From CAVRXQ01 sp963838845 (GTDB taxonomy: Bacteria; Actinomycetota; Acidimicrobiia; Acidimicrobiales; Bog-793): 64,000 bases of DNA. The stretch is taken from assembly GCA_963838845.1 (NCBI GenBank), contig CAWISR010000002.1:744001-808000 (forward strand), read 5' to 3'. The translations under genes and the position numbers were made by a program. This document shows, piece by piece, positions 31,819 to 40,717 of this stretch (positions are counted from its first letter, which is position 1; every line of letters begins with the position of its first letter). The notes under the pieces are model-generated. The model saw only the letters and a program-made list of their open reading frames with translations. It was not told where the DNA came from and searched no databases.

Positions 31819-33576
31819 ATGCGGACGCGCTACTGCGGGACGCTGTGCCGTGACGACGTCGGGGCCGAGGTCGCGCTATGCGGTTGGGTCGCGCGGCGGC
31901 GCGAGCACGGGGAGCATCTTGCGTTCGTCGACCTGCGCGACCACACGGGCATCGTCCAGTGCGTCGTCGATGGCGCGCACGCGATCAGGCCCGAGTACGT
32001 GCTGCGCGTCGTCGGCATCGTCAGGGAACGCCCAGAGGGGACCGTGAACCCGCAGCTTGCGACGGGTGAGATCGAAGTTGCCGACTGCGAAGTCGAGGTG
32101 CTCGCCGCATCCGAGACGCCACCGTTCCAGCTCGATGAGCGCGCCGAGGTCGATGAGGCGCTGCGGCTGCGCTACCGCTACCTGGATCTGCGCACCGATC
32201 GGATGCAGAAGAACCTGCGGGTGCGGGCCGCCGTGAACGCGGCAATACGGCGCGCGATGGATCGCCAGGGCTTCGTGGAGATCGAGACGCCGCTCTTATG
32301 GACGCCGACCCCCGAAGGCGCGCGGGAGTTCGCCGTCCCTTCGCGACTACAGAAGGGCTCGTTCTACGCTCTGCCACAGAGCCCGCAGATCGCGAAGCAA
32401 CTCTTGATGATCGGTGGCGTCGACCGCTACTACCAGATCGCGCGTTGCATGCGCGACGAGGATCCCCGCGCCGATCGGCAATTCGAGTTCACCCAGCTCG
32501 ACGTCGAAGCGAGCTTCGTCTCCCAGGACGACGTCCTCAGCTTCGTGACCGAGGCGATCAGCGACGCGACCGAGGTCGTGACGGGGACGCGTCCCGGCGC
32601 GTTCACGACGATGACGTGGTCGGAGGCGATCGACCGCTACGGGTCGGACAAGCCCGATCTGCGCTTCGGGATGGAGATCTCCGATCTCAGCGAGGTCTTC
32701 GCGGTGACCGAGTTCAAGGCCTTCCAGCGCGAGGCGGTGCGGGCGATTGTCGTTGACGGCGGCGGCGCGTTCTCAAGGGCGCGGCTCGACGGGCTCATCG
32801 AGCGCGCGAAGACGCTTGGGGCGGGAGGGCTCGTCTGGATGCGCGTCCACGGGGAGCCACCGTCGATCGAGTCGCCGATCGACAGGTTCCTCACCGACGA
32901 CGAGCGCAAAGGCGTCCTCGCCGCGACCGGCGCGTCCGCCGGCGCGCTCGTCCTCGTCGTCGCCGACGAGCGCCGTCGGGCTGCCGAGGTGCTCGGTCAG
33001 CTGCGTCTCGACCTCGGCCGGCCGCCGATCGGCGAAGGACCGTTGCGGTACTGCTGGGTCGTCGACTTCCCGCTCTTCGACGGCGTCGACGAGGACGGCA
33101 ACCCCGCCGCCGCGCACCACCCGTTCACGATGCCCTACGTCGAAGACCTCGAGCGAATAACGGACGACCCGTTCTCGGTGCGAGCCCACTCGTACGACCT
33201 CGTCGTGAACGGCTGGGAGCTCGGATCGGGGAGCATCCGCGTCACCGACCCGGCGCTGCAGCGTCGGATCTTCGACGCCTTGGGGATCACCCCCGAAGTC
33301 GCCGAGGCACGCTTCGGCTTCCTCCTCGACGCGTACCGCTACGGCGGCCCGCCGCACGGCGGCTTCGCCGTCGGTATCGACCGTCTCGTCGCGGTCCTCG
33401 TCGGCGAGGAGAGCATCCGCGAGGTGATCGCGTTCCCGAAGACCCAGTCAGGTGCCGATCTGATGACGGGTGGGCCGTTGCCGCTTCCTCCCGAGCGCCT
33501 CGCGGAGATTGGCGTCCGCATCGACGCGAAACCCGCACCCCCCGGCACCTCTCCGCCCAAAGCGCCCGCCGGCTGA
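31819..33576 (+). CDS. aspS: Aspartyl-tRNA synthetase
   Basis: A 585-residue bacterial-type AspRS from the ATG at 31819 (MRTRYCG), which matches the family start and has GAGG eight bases before it; in-frame GTG codons at 31789 and 31798 are alternatives. The N-terminal OB fold binds the anticodon (VALCGWVARRREHGEHLAFV, DLRDHTGIVQCV); motif 1 follows (VEIETPLLWTPTPEGARE), motif 2 is YYQIARCMRDEDPRADRQFE, the bacterial GAD insert spans about residues 280-420, and motif 3 is GFAVGIDRLVAVLVG. No gatCAB genes are in view, so whether the enzyme is discriminating toward tRNA-Asn cannot be told. Confidence 0.95.
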   Translation: MRTRYCGTLCRDDVGAEVALCGWVARRREHGEHLAFVDLRDHTGIVQCVVDGAHAIRPEYVLRVVGIVRERPEGTVNPQLATGEIEVADCEVEVLAASETPPFQLDERAEVDEALRLRYRYLDLRTDRMQKNLRVRAAVNAAIRRAMDRQGFVEIETPLLWTPTPEGAREFAVPSRLQKGSFYALPQSPQIAKQLLMIGGVDRYYQIARCMRDEDPRADRQFEFTQLDVEASFVSQDDVLSFVTEAISDATEVVTGTRPGAFTTMTWSEAIDRYGSDKPDLRFGMEISDLSEVFAVTEFKAFQREAVRAIVVDGGGAFSRARLDGLIERAKTLGAGGLVWMRVHGEPPSIESPIDRFLTDDERKGVLAATGASAGALVLVVADERRRAAEVLGQLRLDLGRPPIGEGPLRYCWVVDFPLFDGVDEDGNPAAAHHPFTMPYVEDLERITDDPFSVRAHSYDLVVNGWELGSGSIRVTDPALQRRIFDALGITPEVAEARFGFLLDAYRYGGPPHGGFAVGIDRLVAVLVGEESIREVIAFPKTQSGADLMTGGPLPLPPERLAEIGVRIDAKPAPPGTSPPKAPAG

Positions 33577-33584
33577 ACCGGCCG

Positions 33585-34940
33585 ATGCGCAAGCGGACCG
33601 AACCGGACCTCTTCGACGCCGCCGCGGCGGACGAGCTCGAGCGCTGCGCCCCGCTCGCCGAGCGCATGCGGCCAAAGAGCCTCGACGAATTCGTCGGCCA
33701 ACCCCATCTGCTCGGCAAAGGGGCGACGCTGCGGGCGCTCATCGAGACGGATTCGCTCTCGTCCGCGATCTTCTTCGGTCCCGCGGGCTCGGGGAAGACG
33801 ACCCTCGCCCGGCTCGTCGCCCAACTTTCGGCGAAGCGTTTCGTGACGTTGTCCGCGGTCTCGAGCGGCGTCGCCGAGGTACGCGGGATCATCGAGGAGT
33901 CGCGGCGTGAGCTCGGGACGAGCGGACGCCAGACGATCTTGTTCCTCGACGAGATCCACCGCTTCAACCGCGCGCAGCAGGACGCGTTCTTGCCAGGCGT
34001 CGAAGTGGGCCTGATCGTTTTGATCGGGGCGACGACCGAGAACCCGTTCTTCTCGCTCACCTCGCCTTTGCTTTCCCGTTCGACGCTGTGGCGCTTCGAG
34101 CCGATCGGCAATGACGACCTCGCGCTCCTGGCCCGGCGCGCCGCCGAACGCGAGCACGCGGCGATTGACGACGAGGCGATCGGTGCCGGCGTCGACCTGG
34201 CCGACGGCGACGCGCGGGCCCTGCTGTCGACCCTCGAGGTCGCGATCGCCGTCGCGCGCGCTCGCGACCACGGCAACGTCGCGATCGGGCGTGCCGACGT
34301 CGAAGCGGCGAGGACGACGCGGGCGATCCGGCACGGCCGTGACGAGCACTATGACGTCGCGAGCGCGCTGATCAAATCGATTCGGGGATCGGATCCCGAC
34401 GCCGGGATCTACTGGCTCGCCCGTCTCGTCGTCGCCGGAGAGGATCCCCGCTTCGTCGCCCGGCGACTCGTGATCTTGGCGAGCGAGGACGTCGGCCTCG
34501 CCGATCCGAACGCCCTCGTCGTCGCGGAGGCGGCCGCCGCCGCGCTCGATCGCGTTGGCCTCCCCGAAGCGGCGCTCAACCTCGCGGAGGCCGTCGTCTA
34601 TCTCGCGACGGCGCCGAAGTCGAATAGAGCCGCTGTTGCGATCTGGAACGCGATGGCCGACGTCGAACGCGGTCCGCTCGCGTCGGTTCCGGCGCGACTC
34701 CGGGGAACGGGGTATCAGGGCGCGGCGGCCCTCGGCCACGGCAGCGGTTACCGGTATCCTCACGACGATCCGCGAGGCTTCGTCGAAGCGACGTACCTGC
34801 CCGACGAGCTCGCCGGACGCCGCTACTACGAGCCGTCCGCACGCGGCTTTGAGCGCGAGATCGCGGAGCGGCTCGCCAAGTGGTGGGAGCGCCAGAAAAT
34901 GGTGAAGGACGGGACGGATTCGGACACGGTGACCGGATGA
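33585..34940 (+). CDS. rarA: Replication-associated recombination ATPase RarA (MgsA)
   Basis: A 451-residue AAA+ ATPase related to clamp loaders that acts at stalled replication forks. The N-terminus LAERMRPKSLDEFVGQPHLL is diagnostic; Walker A is FFGPAGSGKTTLA, Walker B LFLDEIHRFNRAQQD, sensor 1 LIGATTENPFFSL. The C-terminal tetramerisation part has DEHYDVASALIKSIRGSDPD and EDPRFVARRLVILASEDVG. It lies nine bases after aspS and its stop overlaps the alaS start (ATGA). The pairing of rarA with alaS is common in bacteria. Confidence 0.95.
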   Translation: MRKRTEPDLFDAAAADELERCAPLAERMRPKSLDEFVGQPHLLGKGATLRALIETDSLSSAIFFGPAGSGKTTLARLVAQLSAKRFVTLSAVSSGVAEVRGIIEESRRELGTSGRQTILFLDEIHRFNRAQQDAFLPGVEVGLIVLIGATTENPFFSLTSPLLSRSTLWRFEPIGNDDLALLARRAAEREHAAIDDEAIGAGVDLADGDARALLSTLEVAIAVARARDHGNVAIGRADVEAARTTRAIRHGRDEHYDVASALIKSIRGSDPDAGIYWLARLVVAGEDPRFVARRLVILASEDVGLADPNALVVAEAAAAALDRVGLPEAALNLAEAVVYLATAPKSNRAAVAIWNAMADVERGPLASVPARLRGTGYQGAAALGHGSGYRYPHDDPRGFVEATYLPDELAGRRYYEPSARGFEREIAERLAKWWERQKMVKDGTDSDTVTG

Positions 34941-37549
34941 GGATGGACGGCGACCAGTTGCGCGAAGCGTTCACGAGCTATTTCGTCGAACGCGACCACG
35001 TCGCGCTCCCCGCAGCGAGCCTTGTGCCTGTCGATCCCACGGTGATGTTCACGATCGCGGGCATGGTGCAGTTCAAGCCGTACTTCACGGGTGAGCAGAT
35101 GCCGCCCGTGCCCCGAGCGACGACGATTCAGCCGTGCTTTCGCACGAACGACATCGAGATCATCGGGACGACGGCGCGGCACACCACGTTGTTCGAGATG
35201 CTCGGCAACTTCAGCTTCGGCGACTATTTCAAGGAACGGGCGATCCCGCTCGCGTGGGAGTTCGTCACCGAGGTCCTCGGTTTCGAAGCGGACCGGCTGT
35301 GGATCACGATCTACGAGACCGACGAGGACTCGGCCGGGATCTGGGAGGAAACCGCGCAGGTTCCCCCAAGCCGCATCCAGAAAATGGGCGCCGACAATTT
35401 CTGGGAGATGGGGGAGATCGGCCCGTGTGGGCCGTGCTCGGAGATCTATTTCGATCGCGGCGAGCACTTCGGTCCGGGCGGCGGTCCGGCGAACGACGAC
35501 TCCGATCGCTACAGCGAGATCTGGAATCTCGTCTTCATGCAGTTCGACCGCGCCGCGGACGGGACGATGGAGGACCTTCCGAAGAAGAACATCGACACCG
35601 GGGCTGGCTTCGAGCGGATCCTCACCCTCTTGCAAGGCGTCGAGTCGGTGTTCGAGACCGACGTCTTCAAGCCGATCGTCGAGCAAGCGGCGTCGGCGAC
35701 GAAGGCGCCCCTCGGAAGGGACCACCAAACCGACGTCGCGTTGAAGATCCTCGCCGACCACACGCGCTCTGCGGCGTTCTTGGTTGCCGACGGGATCGTT
35801 CCTTCGAACGAGGGACGGGGGTATGTGCTGCGTCGGATGATCCGCCGCGCCGCGCTGCGCGCACACCAGCTCGGGTCGACCGAGGTCATCCTTCCTTCGA
35901 TTGCCGACGCGGTTTCGGCGACGCTCGGAAACGCCTACCCGCGGCTCATGCGCGACGCGGAGCTCGTCCGCACCGTCGTCGCGCATGAAGAGGAGGCCTT
36001 CCGTCGCAACCTGCGCGCCGGGTTCCAGCTCCTCGAAGCGGAGCTGGGCGGGGGGATCCGCACCCTTTCGGGCGGTGCCGCCTTCAAGCTGCACGACACG
36101 TATGGCTTCCCGATCGATCTCACCGTCGAGGTGGCGAGGTCGCGCGGCGTCGAAGTGGACCGCGTGGAATTCGACGCCCACATGGAAGAACAGCGGCAGC
36201 GTGGACGGGCGGTCGCCCACCGGGCGCTTCAACACTTCGGAGCCGAGGGACGTTGGCGCGACGTCCTGCTCGAAACCGGACCGACAGAGTTCGTCGGCTA
36301 CGGACAGGACGCCACGGATGCCGAAGTCCTCGCGGTCGCGACACGAGACGACGCCCGGGAGTTCGAGAACGTCGACGGCGAACGTGCTCCTGAAGGCGCT
36401 CGGCTCGTCGACGTCGTCCTCGACCGCACGCCGTTTTACGCCGAGGGCGGCGGTCAGGTCGGCGACACCGGGACGATCCGCACCCCGAGCGGCGTCGTGC
36501 GTGTCCTCGACACGACCTCCGCCGACGGCGTGAGCGTGCACACCGGCTACCTCGTGCAAGGGTCGGTTCACGAACACGAGCGTGCCGTCGCGGCGATCGA
36601 TGTCGAGCGTCGGGAGGCGATCCGGCGCAACCACACCGCCACCCACCTCCTGCACGCCGCTTTACGCCAGGTTCTTGGCGAGCACGTCAAGCAGCAAGGC
36701 TCACTCGTCGCTGCCGATCGACTGCGCTTCGACTTCAGCCACTTCTCGGCGCTCACGGAGGACGAGCTCGAAGAGGTCGAGCGGATCGTCTCAGAGCAGA
36801 TCCTCGACAACGACGTCGTCGCGACGTACCAGACGTCGCGCGAAGAGGCAGATCATCTCGGCGCGGTGGCGTTCTTCGGCGAGAAATATGGAGAGACCGT
36901 CCGCGTCGTCGAGGCGGGTCCAGCGTCGCTCGAGCTGTGCGGTGGAACCCACGTCGCCGCTCTCGGCTCTATAGGACCGTTCCGCATCCTCTCGGAGAGC
37001 TCGATCGGGGCGAACACTCGTCGTATCGAGGCGACGACCGGGACGCGCTCGATCGAGGACATCCGCGAGATGACAGAGACGCTCACCCGTGCCGCGACGA
37101 CGCTGCACACCGTGCCGTTCGACGTCGCGGAGGCCGTCGAGCGACTCGTCGAGCGTGAGCGCGGTCTCGAGGACGAACTGCGCCGGCGGCGAAGCTCCGC
37201 GCTGCACGACGAGGCGCGGACCCTCGCCACGCAGGCGCAGTCGGGCGTTCTCGTCGCCCGGCGCGACGGCGTCGATCCCGCGGAGCTGCGCGAGCTCGCC
37301 TTGGCGATCCGTGCTCTCGATGTTTCGACCGTCGCCTTGATCGGAGCACCCGACACCGACCGTGTCTCGATCGTCGTCGCGACAATCCCGGACAGCGGAC
37401 TCGACGCGCGCGAGGTCGCGTCGAGTGCCGCTCGCCTCGTCGGCGGGGGCGGCGGCGGGTCGAAGGAGTTCGCCACCGCGGGCGGCCGCGACGTCGCCGC
37501 GATCGATGCCGCCGACGCGGAGCTGCGCGCCCGCATCGGGCGCACCTGA
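34937..37549 (+). CDS. alaS: Alanyl-tRNA synthetase
   Basis: An 870-residue class II synthetase charging tRNA-Ala. The start MRMDGDQLREAFTSYFVERD overlaps the rarA stop. Catalytic-core motifs include VMFTIAGMVQFKPYF, TTIQPCFRTNDIE, RHTTLFEMLGNFSFGDYFK and DTGAGFERILTLLQG. The editing domain has the metal site NHTATHLLHAALR and CGGTHVAALGSIG; the C-Ala/DHHA1 domain ends with GGGGGGSKEFATAGGRD. All expected parts are present and the length is normal for the family. An antisense reading frame of 609 codons in the same place is a codon-bias shadow. Confidence 0.96.
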   Translation: MRMDGDQLREAFTSYFVERDHVALPAASLVPVDPTVMFTIAGMVQFKPYFTGEQMPPVPRATTIQPCFRTNDIEIIGTTARHTTLFEMLGNFSFGDYFKERAIPLAWEFVTEVLGFEADRLWITIYETDEDSAGIWEETAQVPPSRIQKMGADNFWEMGEIGPCGPCSEIYFDRGEHFGPGGGPANDDSDRYSEIWNLVFMQFDRAADGTMEDLPKKNIDTGAGFERILTLLQGVESVFETDVFKPIVEQAASATKAPLGRDHQTDVALKILADHTRSAAFLVADGIVPSNEGRGYVLRRMIRRAALRAHQLGSTEVILPSIADAVSATLGNAYPRLMRDAELVRTVVAHEEEAFRRNLRAGFQLLEAELGGGIRTLSGGAAFKLHDTYGFPIDLTVEVARSRGVEVDRVEFDAHMEEQRQRGRAVAHRALQHFGAEGRWRDVLLETGPTEFVGYGQDATDAEVLAVATRDDAREFENVDGERAPEGARLVDVVLDRTPFYAEGGGQVGDTGTIRTPSGVVRVLDTTSADGVSVHTGYLVQGSVHEHERAVAAIDVERREAIRRNHTATHLLHAALRQVLGEHVKQQGSLVAADRLRFDFSHFSALTEDELEEVERIVSEQILDNDVVATYQTSREEADHLGAVAFFGEKYGETVRVVEAGPASLELCGGTHVAALGSIGPFRILSESSIGANTRRIEATTGTRSIEDIREMTETLTRAATTLHTVPFDVAEAVERLVERERGLEDELRRRRSSALHDEARTLATQAQSGVLVARRDGVDPAELRELALAIRALDVSTVALIGAPDTDRVSIVVATIPDSGLDAREVASSAARLVGGGGGGSKEFATAGGRDVAAIDAADAELRARIGRT

Positions 37550-37558
37550 GGCACAGAC

Positions 37559-38050
37559 GTGCCCGACGGCTCTTCGGAGGGGACGGGGGCGAGTCGGGGA
37601 CGAGTGCTCGGGCTCGATCTCGGCTCGGTGCGCATCGGAGTCGCCCTCTCGGATTCCTCACGGGCAATCGCCATGCCGCGCGAGGTCCTGCAGCGAACTG
37701 GTGACGCAAAGGAAGATCTCGCCCGCATCGCCGCACTCGTCGATGAGACAAAATCGAGCGAGGTCGTGGTCGGACTGCCGGTCTCGCTCGACGGGGCGCG
37801 CGGACCCGCGGCCAAGAAGGTCGAACGTGAGGTCGAGCAGCTGCGCGGGCTCATCTCGGTGCCGGTTGTGCTCGTTGACGAACGCCTCTCGAGCGTCGAG
37901 GCGACGAGGCTCCGGCGCGAAGCGCGCGGACCCGCAGGACGGCGGGCGTCGGCTCGACTCGGTTCCCGGCACGCGCCTGTCGACGCCGATGCCGCGGCGA
38001 TCGTGTTGCAGTCCTATCTCGATTCCGACCGAGGCGATGACGGCCGATGA
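37559..38050 (+). CDS. ruvX: Holliday junction resolvase-like protein RuvX (YqgF)
   Basis: A 163-residue RNase H-fold protein of the YqgF family, implicated in 16S rRNA 5'-end processing and proposed as a Holliday junction resolvase. The motifs are VLGLDLGSVRIGVALSDSS (residues 16-34), VVVGLPVSLDGARGPAAKKV, and VVLVDERLSSVEATRL, followed by the conserved Asp in HAPVDADAAAIVLQ. Start is GTG, nine bases after alaS. Its stop overlaps the aroE start. In many bacteria mltG sits between ruvX and aroE; it is absent here. Confidence 0.92.
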   Translation: MPDGSSEGTGASRGRVLGLDLGSVRIGVALSDSSRAIAMPREVLQRTGDAKEDLARIAALVDETKSSEVVVGLPVSLDGARGPAAKKVEREVEQLRGLISVPVVLVDERLSSVEATRLRREARGPAGRRASARLGSRHAPVDADAAAIVLQSYLDSDRGDDGR

Positions 38051-38916
38051 CGCAAGCGAGCGTGCTCGGTGCCGATGTCGTTCGTTTTCGGGCGGCGGTG
38101 ATTGGTCACCCAGTCGGCCACTCGCTTTCGCCACCGATCCACGACGCGGCGTACGCCGCGCTCGGTCTCGACTGGCGTTACGGCGCGTTCGACGTCCGAT
38201 CGGGTGGTGCCCTGGCCGCGATCCGCGAAGCGGAATTGGCGAACTACGCCGGGCTGTCGGTGACGACACCGATCAAGTTCGAAGCCGCGCGCGCCTGTCC
38301 CGATTTTGCCGACGTTGATGCGATCGGTGCAGCGAACACCGTCGTCTTTGGCGTGCAAGGGCCGCAGGCCTACAACACCGACGGCGAAGGACTCCTCGAC
38401 GACGTGCGGCAAGCGCTCGATTTCGAAGCGAAGAGCCGGCGTTGCGGCGTCGTGGGTGCCGGGGCGACCGCCCGCGCGATCGTGCGCGCGCTCGATCAAC
38501 ACGGAGCGCGCGAGATCGTCATCGTCAACCGCTCGCCTGAGCGGGCCTTTGCTGCCGCGACACTCGCGCCGAGGACGGCGCATGTCGGGAGCGGAGACGA
38601 ACTCGGTGGGCTCGATCTCGTCATCTACGCAGCGAGACCACCGGCCCCCGGAGGTGATGGCGAGCTCGCCGCGTTCGCGTCGGCGCTGTCTTCGACGATC
38701 AGATCCCGGCAAGTCGTCGTTGACGTGAACTACCACCCGGTCCGTTCGGCCTTTCTTGATGCCTGCGCGGCACGAGGCGCGGTGGTCCGCAACGGTCTCG
38801 GGATGCTCGTGCACCAGGCCGCCCGGCAGGTCGAGCTCTTTACGGGCTCTCCGGCGCCGCTCGCAGAGATGTGGGAGGCCGTGCGCAAGACCCCGGCCGG
38901 TCGCGCGGCCAACTGA
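38047..38916 (+). CDS. aroE: Shikimate dehydrogenase
   Basis: A 289-residue NADP-dependent enzyme reducing 3-dehydroshikimate in aromatic amino acid synthesis. Substrate-site motifs are GHPVGHSLSPPIHDAAYAAL and LSVTTPIKFEA; the catalytic Asp is in AYNTDGEGLLDDV. The NADP-binding domain has VVGAGATARAIVRAL and VNRSPERAF. The ATG overlaps the ruvX stop, so the rarA-alaS-ruvX-aroE set is probably one transcript. Confidence 0.94.
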   Translation: MTQASVLGADVVRFRAAVIGHPVGHSLSPPIHDAAYAALGLDWRYGAFDVRSGGALAAIREAELANYAGLSVTTPIKFEAARACPDFADVDAIGAANTVVFGVQGPQAYNTDGEGLLDDVRQALDFEAKSRRCGVVGAGATARAIVRALDQHGAREIVIVNRSPERAFAAATLAPRTAHVGSGDELGGLDLVIYAARPPAPGGDGELAAFASALSSTIRSRQVVVDVNYHPVRSAFLDACAARGAVVRNGLGMLVHQAARQVELFTGSPAPLAEMWEAVRKTPAGRAAN

Positions 38917-38978
38917 GCTATCCGAACTGAGACGAAGCGGAATCTCGGGCGACGGCCTCTTCAGTAACGTGTCTGGTC

Positions 38979-40133
38979 GTGGCGGCACACGTTCTCGATC
39001 GCTCGCCACGGCTCCGGCGTAAGACAACGCCGGCGATCCTGGTTGTGTTGCGCCAGGTCGACTTCGCTCTCATCGTCGCGACGCTCGCTTTGACGGTGAT
39101 CGGGTTCGTCATGGTCTATTCGGCGTCGAAGGGGATCTACCCGGCCGAGCCGAACTACTTCTTGAAGCGCCAGATCGCCTACGCGATCGTCGGGTTCATC
39201 GCGATGATCGTCTGCGCGACGGTCGACTACCGGCGACTCGAGGATCTCGGGTACTACATCTACGGCATCGTCATCGTCGCGCTCGCCGGCGTCATCGCCG
39301 TCGGGCACAGCCAGAACGGCTCACAGCGCTGGATCTCCCTTGCCGGTGTGCAGTTCCAGCCTTCGGAGTTCGGGGTTCTCGCCGTGATCTGCGCTGTCGG
39401 GCTCTACCTCGCGCGGCACCGCCGCGAGCTCGGCATACGGCGGATCGTGGCGCTGTGCGCGATGACCGGGGTTCCGACGCTGCTCGTCGTGAAGCAACCC
39501 GACCTCGGTACCGCGATCCTGCTCGGGGTCGTGCTCTTCGTGATGTTGTACTTCGGCGGTGTGCGCATGCGGTTTCTCGTCGCGCTGGTCGCGATCGCGG
39601 TGTTGGGATTCGCAATCGCGGTGTTCTCCCACTTGATGAGCACCTACCAGCTCGACCGCTTGACGGCGTTCCTGCACCAGAACACTGACCCCCAGGGTCT
39701 CGACTACAACGTCATCCAGTCGAAAACGGCGATCGGCTCCGGAGGTCTCACGGGAACCGGCCTGTTCAAGGGCGTGCAGACGGACCTCGGATACGTCCCG
39801 ATCCAGTACGCCGACTTCATCTTCTCGGCGATCGGCGAGCAACTCGGCTTCATTGGCTCGGCGGTCGTCCTCGCCCTGTACGGGCTGGTCGCGTTCCGGG
39901 TCTTCCGCGCTGTGCAGACCGCCCGTGACGAGCTCGGCCGCCTCATCTGCGCCGGCATCCTCGCCTTCGTCGTCTTCTCGGTCTTCGAGAACGTCGGGAT
40001 GTCGTCCGGCATCATGCCGATCACCGGCATCCCGCTCCCGTTCATCTCCTACGGCGGCTCGGCGCTCGTGGCCTTTTTCTGTGCGATCGGTCTCGTGTTG
40101 AACGTCGAGATGCGCCGCTCGCGCTCCCGATGA
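38979..40133 (+). CDS. rodA: SEDS peptidoglycan polymerase RodA
   Basis: A 384-residue protein with about ten membrane helices of the SEDS family, which polymerises lipid II with a partner class B PBP in side-wall growth. Family signatures are SQRWISLAGVQFQPSEFGVL, KQPDLGTAILLGVVLFVMLY, GLTGTGLFKGVQTDLGYVP and GIPLPFISYGGSALVAFF. The PxFxxSE-like QPSEF holds the catalytic-region acid. It starts with GTG; TAACGT nine bases upstream is a possible -10 of a leaderless transcript. No penicillin-binding protein gene is adjacent in this window. Confidence 0.9.
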   Translation: MAAHVLDRSPRLRRKTTPAILVVLRQVDFALIVATLALTVIGFVMVYSASKGIYPAEPNYFLKRQIAYAIVGFIAMIVCATVDYRRLEDLGYYIYGIVIVALAGVIAVGHSQNGSQRWISLAGVQFQPSEFGVLAVICAVGLYLARHRRELGIRRIVALCAMTGVPTLLVVKQPDLGTAILLGVVLFVMLYFGGVRMRFLVALVAIAVLGFAIAVFSHLMSTYQLDRLTAFLHQNTDPQGLDYNVIQSKTAIGSGGLTGTGLFKGVQTDLGYVPIQYADFIFSAIGEQLGFIGSAVVLALYGLVAFRVFRAVQTARDELGRLICAGILAFVVFSVFENVGMSSGIMPITGIPLPFISYGGSALVAFFCAIGLVLNVEMRRSRSR

Positions 40134-40717
40134 GCGACGAGGGGGCAACCGCGCCGGCGCCCACCGCCGCCGCGAAAAAGAAGCGGGCACCGCGGGCAAA
40201 GGTGGCGGAGAACACCGACGCGGACGTGCCGGTCGCTGGGATCGGCAAGGAGGGCGCACCTGAAGCCGAGATCACGACGGCTGAGTTCGGGGCGTTCGTC
40301 CCCGTCGAAGTCGTCGACGTGGTTGTCCGGCTGCCGAACCCGAATCCCGTGCTCGTGCTGCAGACGGCCGATGCGCCGGCGCGGACGGTGGCGATCCCGA
40401 TTGGCAGCGCCGAAGGCATCTCGATCGCGAATGCGCTGCACGGCGTGACGACGCCGAAGCCGCTCACCCACGAACTCTTCACCGAGGCGCTCACCGCGCT
40501 CGGCGCCTCGGTCGCGGTCGCCCGCATCACGGCCGTTGAGGGCGGCGCGTTCTACGCCGAGATCGTCGTCTCGGGCGGCGCGAACGGCCAACAGACGATC
40601 GTCTGCCGACCGTCAGACGCCGTCGCGATGGCGCTCCGTCAGCGGCCGCCCGCGCCGATCGTCACCTCTTCGGCCGTCCTCGACGCGGTCGGGACGGTCG
40701 GCGACGAGGCGCGCTGA
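40130..40717 (+). CDS. Bifunctional nuclease family protein (DUF151)
   Basis: A 195-residue protein. After a basic, Ala/Lys-rich N-terminal tail of about 40 residues (AAAKKKRAPRAKVAENTD) lies the DUF151 domain: PNPVLVLQTADAPARTVAIP, IGSAEGISIANALHGV, LTHELFTEALTALGASV and RPSDAVAMALRQRPP, the last being the family's SDA(I/V)ALA signature. Plant and bacterial members show nuclease activity in vitro; the cellular role is unclear. The ATG overlaps the rodA stop, and its 3' end overlaps the convergent ftsW-like gene by 79 bases. Confidence 0.88.
   Translation: MSDEGATAPAPTAAAKKKRAPRAKVAENTDADVPVAGIGKEGAPEAEITTAEFGAFVPVEVVDVVVRLPNPNPVLVLQTADAPARTVAIPIGSAEGISIANALHGVTTPKPLTHELFTEALTALGASVAVARITAVEGGAFYAEIVVSGGANGQQTIVCRPSDAVAMALRQRPPAPIVTSSAVLDAVGTVGDEAR

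Noticed and set aside
34826..36655. 609-codon minus-strand open frame opposite alaS
   Set aside because: alaS is certain on the other strand; the antisense product has no recognisable motif or ribosome binding site.
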